Of a DNA stretch of 64,000 bases, positions 57,001 through 64,000 are shown in pieces. The notes under the pieces were generated by a model. It ran no database searches. It saw only the letters and a program-made list of their open reading frames with translations, and was not told where the DNA came from. Each line of letters opens with the position of its first letter. The first letter of the stretch is position 1. The DNA is from Calliphora vicina (lineage: Eukaryota > Arthropoda > Insecta > Diptera > Calliphoridae): assembly GCF_958450345.1 (NCBI RefSeq), contig NC_088780.1, positions 3,842,501-3,906,500 on the forward strand, read 5' to 3'. The translations under genes were made by a program, and so were the position numbers.

Positions 57001-58735
57001 ATTCACGTATTGACCTAATTTAAATATATTTTAAAAACATTACACAAACATGATTTATTAACCTTTAACCCTATATTTTCCAAACATTAAAAAAACCAAC
57101 ATTAAATTTTTTGTAACAGAACACGAACAAAACTCGTACAGCTCAATATTCAATAGTTCGTAAAACATGTCATTATAAACAATATTGACATTAATAATAC
57201 AACTTGTAAGTACGAGTGAGTATCTATGAAATACTTATTTACACCAACAACAAATGACAGCAATGTATGTACCTGTGTAAATCCCGGCATTACCATTCGG
57301 AATACACAAAACATTTCCTTAAATTTCTGCAATCGAGTTGGTCTAAATGTGCTTGAATGAAAGTATGGTTGTGTTTGTATGGCTGAAAGTGTGATTGTTT
57401 ATCTGATTATTGAAACACAAGTTAATGCTCACGTTTAAACGATAAAAAGTAAGTAAAAATTTTTTGAAATGAACCAAACAAAATAAAAAATAAGCAGTCA
57501 AAGCCACCAACAAACCAACGAAAAGCAGCCAGTGAACCAAACCCAACTTCATGTCTGTGACTATAAATCACAGTCAAATAAATCAATATTATTTACTAGG
57601 TAGCTGCTGAGGCTTTTTTTTAACAGTTCAGTTTGTTTGTTTCTGTAACATATCGATGTTGTTGCTGCCGTTGTTGGTCTTAGCTATTGTTACGGGTTTT
57701 CCCCCTAGAAAGATGTTGTTGGGGAAAATATTGTGTGTTTTTTTTTGTTTGGTCTTCAATTCTCCTACTTGTCCACATTTATAGATATTCCTACATTTAT
57801 TTAAGTATAAATAAGAGAGTGTGTATGTGGTTATGTGCGTGAACCTTATTGTCAATGGCAGTGGCCGCCAGTAAGTAGTAAATCTCTAATGAGAAATGAC
57901 AGTGAAAAGTACAATACATTCAAAAAGATATGGATACAAATACAGACGTAAAGATACTTGTGCACCACCCACACAGTAACACACAAACACACGCACTGAC
58001 TCGTGAACCGTGTACCCCTGTAGATACTTCTCATACAACCAACAACAACAAATAATAGTTGGTGACAAAATACTGACTGACATTATTAATTGCAACAAAT
58101 TTATTGGGTTGTTAAGTTCCTGTGCTTGTTCGACTGCTGCTTCTTTTTTTGTTTTTATTGTTGCTGCTGTTTCGTCTGCCTCCTGTGTAGCGATATTTTA
58201 TCGCTGCTGCTGTTGTTTCTCCGGTTGTCGTTCGTTCGTTTTTATTTATTTTTTTTTTATTTTATTTTGTGATAAAAGACCATCTTTCTACCATATTGAC
58301 CAATTAGTTATCAACAACATACTCGTAGCAACAGCAAAAAAACACACATACATCACACTCTATGTTGCAGGGTTGTGGGAGCCAAACAAACAAAAATAAA
58401 ATAAATAAAAAATAAGCAAAAACAAAAACTAAATAAAAATGAATAAATATTTATTGTGAATGTTGAAAATAATCGTATGAGTACTACTACACACTGTATT
58501 GTGTATGAGTATAATGAATGTTTATTCTTCGTACGATGAGTTTGTCTGTGCGAGCACCTCTGAATGTCTGAAATAGTGGACAATACTCGTAAATGTTGTA
58601 CGTTTTATGTTTTTTTTTTTGTTTGTCGTTATTGTTGTAGATAAGTTTTGTCATACATGCTGTCCTTTTTTTGTCTGTTAAAATAGAGTTGCCAGTCTGA
58701 AGCTTTAAACTAATATAATTAGGAATAATAATAAA
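57001..58735. other. Intergenic DNA
   Basis: No supported gene. There are GTTGTTGCTGCCGTTGTTG-type and GCTGCTGCTGTTG simple sequences near 57657-57680 and 58150-58215, and CA-rich patches. The hydrophobic - strand frame at 57343-57552 has no other support. Confidence 0.45.
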
Positions 58736-58954
58736 TAATTTAATGTCGGATAAATATTTCTACAGAAAATTGTATGACGGATAAAATATATTCTCGAAAA
58801 AATATTACCTTGAACATTTTATGTTGGATCTCTCGAAAACTTTACTTCGGATAAACATTTGTATAGACAATTCTACGCCGGATAAAAATGTCTATAAGAA
58901 AAATCTATCAAAAATTGTATGTCGCATACAAATTTCTCTCCAAAATTTGATGTC

Positions 58955-59345
58955 CATTTCCGTTTGTAATTTCTACATTTTTCATTTGCAATCATACAGT
59001 ATATATATATTCTGGATCGTTATAGATAGCGAAGTCGATATAGCCATGTCCGTCTGTCCGTATGTCCGCCTGTATGTTGAAATCAACTTTCCGTAGCCCC
59101 TAAATAACTTACAAACATGATTGATACATCAATAATATAAAGTCATTAATATAGACAATATGGATATCTAATTATAGACATTTCAAAGTTCATTGCAACG
59201 ATGTGTATAAGGCTATATATAGTAAGTTGGACCTACAATGGTTCAAAATTGAGAAAAACATTTTGTAACCCGATTTTTTTTTATCAAAAATATATTTTTG
59301 TCATACATTTCACTAATAAATTAAAAAAAATGTTTTAAAAACTTT
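58955..59345 (-). repeat. Hairpin repeat family A fragment
   Basis: 'TTCCGTTTGTAATTTCTACA', 'TCTGGATCGTTATAGATAGC', 'TAGTAAGTTGGACCTACAAT' then A/T tracts; the outer ends are missing. Confidence 0.8.
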
Positions 59346-59660
59346 TGAAAAAAAAATTTATGGGAGGGAGGATAGAGGGAATAGTTTTTGTGTACATTTG
59401 ATTTAAATTTTCCTATATTGAAAGTGATAGGAAAAATTAAAGGATGACGCTTATTCCACATACGGACAGTACGGGAAAGAATTTTCCCTGTAATGTGTTG
59501 TGCAATCCACTGTCCAGCCAACAACGAATTGAAAAACCCTTGCCAAAGAACGTGTGTTGCGTAAAAATCTAGTGGTTTCGGGAACAAATGTTGGGTCGGA
59601 TAGATCAAATGGAGTAAAATATTTCCTACACTGTTTTTGAAAACCAAGGCACTTGAATGC
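59346..59660 (-). mobile_element. Non-LTR retrotransposon C-terminal fragment
   Basis: Minus strand reads SKEAFKCLGFQKQCRKYFTP, then after a deletion TTRFLRNTRSLA, then (frame-shifted) LSRTVRMWNKRHPLIFPITF and NIGKFKSNVHKNYSLYPP. These match the end of ORF2 in Jockey/CR1-type elements (usual R-T-x-R-L-W-N-x-L-P and F-K-x-x-V). The reverse transcriptase core is absent. Confidence 0.72.
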
Positions 59661-59829
59661 TTCTTTCGACACTTGAAAAATGCGTTTTGACTAGAACATC
59701 AAGAGCTTCCGATTCTTTAACACCATTCATAAAATCAAAATCATTAAAATCGACTCTATTCGCACAAACTCATTCAGAGATTGTCATAAAAAACAAACAC
59801 AAACTGCGAAGCGTTTTGCTTGTTTGCAC

Positions 59830-59915
59830 AAACACCCAGAGTCTCTGGCAGGAATCGTACCCGCATTGGATTGATAGTCCAGTACACTATCGTCTAGTCT
59901 ATCGGGCACCCGACA
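59830..59915 (-). repeat. tRNA-derived SINE head, minus strand
   Basis: The minus strand reads GCCCGATAGACTAGACGATA ... CTGGACTATCAATCCA ... GGTACGATTCC. A B-box-like GGTACGATTCC (plus 59851-59861) lies 40 bp after the A-box-like start (plus 59887-59901), as in a tRNA. A GGACTATCAATCC anticodon stem-loop is visible between. The acceptor stem does not close, so it is a SINE remnant and not a tRNA gene. Confidence 0.6.
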
Positions 59916-60184
59916 GGCTTGGTCTATAATTTAATTAAAATGAATGGCAAATGATGCTGTCATCTGCAAAAGAATAGATAGAGTTGGAAGTTTGACGTAG
60001 AAGGTCGTTTAGAAAAATAAGAAATAGAGTAGAGGAAAGGACGGAGGATAAATTACATACAATTTGTATAAATGGAAAATTGTATGTCTGACAGATATTG
60101 ACATGGACAGCTTTATGTCGTACACAAATTTACATACACAATTCTATGTCGGATAAAAATTTCCATAAAACATTTTAGGTACTT

Positions 60185-60306
60185 GTCTGCTTTTATACAC
60201 AGCAAGTTTCCTTGGACCAAGTGTGTACCCCTCTTATTTCTTCTTGCCTCTCTCTCCTATAAAGTCAGACTTGCGGCAAGAAAACTTGCCCTGTGTAAAA
60301 GCAGAC
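60185..60306. mobile_element. Very short TIR element (122 bp)
   Basis: Left end GTCTGCTTTTATACACAGCA and, inverted, right end GTCTGCTTTTACACAGGGCA; similarity continues to 'AGTTT.CTTG'. The target duplication is uncertain (TT on both sides). Likely a PIF/Harbinger- or hAT-like MITE. Confidence 0.65.
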
Positions 60307-60578
60307 TTAGGCTTAAAATGTCTATAGAATTATGTATGTCGGATATAAATTTCAATAGACAGAATTGTTTTCATAGAACATTTATAATACGGATAAGAAT
60401 TTCTCAAGACAATGTCGATTAAGAATATCTCTGGGAAATGTACAATTAAATAAATTTTTCTATAGAAAATTGTATGTCGAATAAGAATTTCTATAGAAAA
60501 CTCTGAAACTCTAAAATTCCACTAGAAAATTTTATGTCTGATAAAAGTCCTGAGAATAAATTTTTTTTCGAAATGATG

Positions 60579-61721
60579 CACAGTGGGTTGAATGGTACCC
60601 AAAGTGGCGATTAATTCATAGAAGCCGTAGTTTTAAAATATTATATTTTTTTATTGATGAGTTATTATAAAATCCAATTTTTGTTTTACACAAAATTGTA
60701 TAAATTTACAATTTTTTTCAAAAAAGTCATAAAAGAGAATATTATAATTTTTTAGTACTGAATAATCATAAATCCATAAAAACACAGCACTTTAGAAAAA
60801 AAAAAAGTTTAAAAAAATTTTTTTTTAACCCGTTAAATGCATTATTGTTTTTTGGAAAAAAAGACCTTAGTTCACAATTTATGCTGTAACATTGGAATGG
60901 AATGCGATAAATTAATGAATTAAATTGGAAATAAAAGCATACTTAATATGCTATTAAAAAATTCAAAACATAAATTTATTATATGTATTTACATTAGCAT
61001 AAATTTAATTTAAAATCTAATTTTTGTATTTACAAAATTTTATAAATGTACAAATTTTTTAAAAAAAAGCCACAAAAGACAATATTATAAATGTTTGTAA
61101 TGAACAATCATAAATACATAAAAACACAACTTTAAAAAAAATTTAAGAAAAAAATGTTTTAACCTATTTTGTATCAGAATATGTTTTTTAGCAAGAGGAG
61201 TTCTTTCACTATAACTTAAATAAGTAAAAAACCTCAATAAACCCGCACGATTTTTTTTCTGTATATAGAATCTGAAAGTTCATATTTTAAGAGCATTTAA
61301 TGGAATTTACCCGATCTTGCCCTGATTTTTTTTAAACTCAATCTATATATCGAAAAAAAAACCCAATAATGGAGAACTTTAAAAAAATCTTAAAAAATAT
61401 TTTCAAAACATTTATCTAATCAAAAATTATTTATTTATGTTCTCAAATACCTGAAGTTGATGGTTCCATTTTAATATTTCTACTTTTAACAGATTTAACA
61501 AAAAATATAAGCAATTTTCAATTTTAACCACAGCACGCAAAATTTGTAAAAATTATTTGACTTTGACCACTCACTGCCAATAAAGTAAGTTACTCACAAC
61601 TGTAATTTTAGCAGTTTGTGATGTATTATTTAATGCACTTTAACCCAATACCAAACATGACTGAAACAGATAAAGTTCAGCTTTTGAATTAATCGCTTTT
61701 GATACATTTCAACCCTCTGTG
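60579..61721. mobile_element. Transib-like non-autonomous element
   Basis: Left end CACAGTGGGTTGAATGGTAC; right end inverted CACAGAGGGTTGAAATGTAT. Flanks TGATG (60574-60578) and TGATG (61722-61726) form a 5-bp duplication. The interior holds two diverged repeats of an 'AATCATAAAT.CATAAAAACAC' segment (about 60765 and 61105). No transposase. Confidence 0.8.
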
Positions 61722-62232
61722 TGATGTGAGGAAAAAAAATTTTTCAACAAATTAAAATTTTCGGATAAAAATGTCTGTCGGATAATTTCTATAACAAATT
61801 ATATAATGTTGGCTTAACATTTCTGTACAAAAATCTATGTCGGATAAAGAAGTCTCTCAAAAATTGATGTTGGATAAATATGTATCTCGAAAATTGAGTG
61901 TCGGAAAAAAATTTATCAAAGATTTTATGTCAAATTAAAATTACTAAAAAATTATAGAAATTTCTCTCAAAAATCTTATGTTTTTATGTTGGATAAATGT
62001 TTTCGAAAAAAGTTTCCAAGAAGTTTTCAAAAATTAATGGATAAGAGTTTCTACGGAAAATAATCGAATAATTTTCCATAGAAAATTTTATTTGGAATAA
62101 ATGTTGGGTACAAGATTCGATGAAAAAGTAGCCATTACCGCTAAGCTAATGTTACCCGTATAGTATCCATTCTGGTCTATTCTCCTTACCGAAATAACAG
62201 CAGTTACAATTAACGATCAAATGTCGTTACAA

Positions 62233-62600
62233 CATCCAGAAAAAAGTATAGTTGTGCTGTAACCATTCAATGTTATGGTGGCCTTAATTATGTATATGAT
62301 TGTGGTAACTATAATATGGTAAAGCTAAGATTCATATACATATTATATGATTGTAGTAAATGAATATAAGTTTATGGCAATCATGTTCATTATGAATCAA
62401 TTTATCATAATATGTTGTTGTCAGATTATGACAACTATAAGCCGATAACAACATATTGTGGTAAATACTTCATAATAAAAATGGTTGTCACAAACATATA
62501 CTTATATACTACAATCATATGAATCGTAACTTTAACTTATTATCGTTACCGCAATCATATACCTAACTACGGTGACAATAATATTGTTAAAAAACTACTT
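62233..62600. mobile_element. TA-target MITE, right-truncated
   Basis: Starts CATCCAGAAAAAAGTATAGT and follows the same inverted-phrase pattern as the MITEs at 21916 and 40974 (for example 'ATAATATGTTGTTGTCAGAT'). The usual ...TTTTTTCTCTGCGTG end is missing. Confidence 0.65.
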
Positions 62601-64000
62601 ATATTTTAAATCAAACTTACTTATATTTTAAATCAGACTAAAATTACCATTATCTGTAAAATACTGTTACCGAAATATCATCAAATACCCTTGCCAGAAA
62701 AACACCATTACCAAAATAATCGATAGACATCTATTCAATTCTGAGACAGTAACAAATTTAATTTTTAGTTTAGCAGGTAACTCTATTAAATGCTCATTTA
62801 CACTTACATACATATACCGCATTAAATGAGCATATTTTCATTGCTTAAATGAGAGCGTCCGTCTGTGGATGTGTGAACATGTGATTTTTTTAAAAGGCCT
62901 TTTAATGGCGACACGTTTGTTAAAGCTGTGATTTCTGCTGCTTTCGCAACGCAACGCAATACAAAAACATTTCATAGAAAATATGTTTATTATTATGCAA
63001 CAAAAAAAGTTGTGCCATAATATTGTGTTTCCTGTTGCATTATCAGAGCTCACATGCATGTGAATGCATAAGTATGTATGAATGTATGTAAATGTTTGAT
63101 ATGTAGAAAGGAGCAAAATAGTATGATGAGGTGTGAGAGTATGTGCATAACTATGTTCATATATTGAAATGTTTTAAACACAATTTTATTTTAAATAATA
63201 ATCATGCTCATCATCATTATCGCCATGATGTGCATTAAAATTATCGGAAATAAAATAGTGCACCTGCAGGCAGAAAATGCACACTTACGAGAACATGAAT
63301 TTGCCACATGCAACACAACCACAGGCAATTTTATTTCTTTTTTTTAAACATTTTGACCATATTTAAATGTATATATGTATATTAGAGTGTCCCAAAATTA
63401 TTTTTTTTTGGAATTTCGGAACGCTTACTTAAATATGAAATTTTGTCTTTCTATCATGATTGCAACCCGTGCCGACTTGTGATTTAGTTTTGTGGTGCAT
63501 TTACAAGGGGAAAAAATACAATTTTTTCAGTTTTTGTAAAAATTTTGCCATTAAATTATTACTTTTGCAATTTAATTTAAAAGAATCGATATGTGTACGT
63601 AAATGTCGTTCTAATAAGACATAAAACACTCAACACTCAACTTTTAAAATCACGAAAAACACATTCGATATGAATGGTGCTAACTTTAAGGTTTTTCAGA
63701 GATAAATAAACTCAATCATTCAAATTATTTTTTAAATTTAATAAATCAAAAGTACACTAAAGTTTTAAAATCAATTTTGTTGTTCAAAAATCCTCAATAA
63801 AATATTAATTACGTTATTAAAGCAAAAATCTGGTATAAATACAATATTTTGCCGTTTGAAAAATGTGTTGTCAAAATTGAACAAAATTGTGAACATTTTT
63901 CAAAATGGCTTCGTAATACTATTCTATAATACACAACACAGTATTTTAAAGTTTGTTTCCTATAAAAATCAAATTTTCATCAGCACTATTGAAATGGACT
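62601..64000. other. Intergenic DNA to the window end
   Basis: No supported gene. A TATG/ATGTATG simple repeat lies near 63065-63095. From about 63386 'GTGTCCCAAAATTATTTTTT' may be the left end of another element that runs past the window edge. Confidence 0.4.

Larger units (their letters stand above)
58740..62105 (+). repeat. 31-bp array, + orientation, second part, with insertions
   Basis: Units recur at 58740-58960, 60070-60180, 60310-60575 and 61750-62100. At 60460 and 60491 two adjacent 'CTATAGAAAA' starts are exactly 31 bp apart. The array is interrupted by a family A fragment, a retrotransposon piece, a SINE head, a short TIR insert and a Transib-like element. Confidence 0.7.

Noticed and set aside
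57343..57552. Minus-strand frame starting with a signal-peptide-like segment
   Set aside because: The remainder is low-complexity and Asn-rich; no promoter or splice sites support it.
58010..58399. Plus-strand frame rich in Cys, Ser and Phe
   Set aside because: Driven by TGCTGCTGTT simple sequence and T-rich runs; no domain, no splice context.
62838..63116. Minus-strand 92-aa frame
   Set aside because: Encoded by CATACATACAT-like simple sequence; no recognisable domain.

Overview
The window looks like nuclear DNA of a higher fly, probably a calyptrate such as a blowfly (inference). It is very AT-rich, gene-poor and dense in transposable elements. It holds one fully readable spliced gene with dipteran-style short introns plus one large intron, several mariner relics, and a dispersed hairpin repeat family. 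I saw no bacterial, phage or CRISPR features.

Genes. (1) A seven-exon pickpocket/DEG-ENaC sodium-channel subunit on the + strand (11622-16744, 485 aa). All exon phases join without a break. Its 3.2 kb second intron is largely built of transposon sequence. (2) A small secreted four-cysteine peptide gene on the - strand (28046-28237). It has a signal peptide, a TATA-like box, a probable 5'UTR intron and an internal two-fold repeat. (3) A weak candidate small secreted ORF on the - strand (32529-32744). Almost all other open frames lie in repeats or low-complexity AT DNA.

Layout. 1-10.8 kb: repeat fragments, a broken non-LTR retrotransposon (- strand), a hairpin-repeat copy, a mariner piece, a piggyBac-type MITE and a 5-copy satellite of about 360 bp. 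10.85-17.1 kb: the channel gene. 17.5-20.2 kb: a nest of mariner, piggyBac-like and Transib-like elements. 20.2-31.3 kb: hairpin repeats, a TA-target MITE, a pogo/Tigger relic, a SINE-like trace and the secreted peptide gene. 31.3-38.7 kb: a mariner deletion derivative, a second non-LTR fragment and a possible solo LTR. 38.7-45.1 kb: a hAT-type element with a perfect 8-bp target duplication, a near-perfect 470-bp palindrome, a hairpin repeat carrying two clean nested MITEs, and an 18-bp minisatellite. 46.7-62.1 kb: a decayed 31-bp repeat array, inverted in orientation about a 1.4 kb central segment and split by many later insertions. 62.2-64 kb: a truncated MITE and plain intergenic DNA.

Main discovery-type signals. 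Five non-autonomous elements (12668-14059, 18607-19527, 47482-48905, 54445-55956, 60579-61721) share ends beginning CAC, and each has a 5-bp target duplication read directly from the sequence. Several ends are exactly CACAGTG, the heptamer of vertebrate V(D)J recombination signals; this matches what is known of Transib, the superfamily related to RAG1. The split 31-bp array with opposite-facing arms may be a Foldback-like element. The hairpin repeat family (at least ten copies) has no class I can assign.
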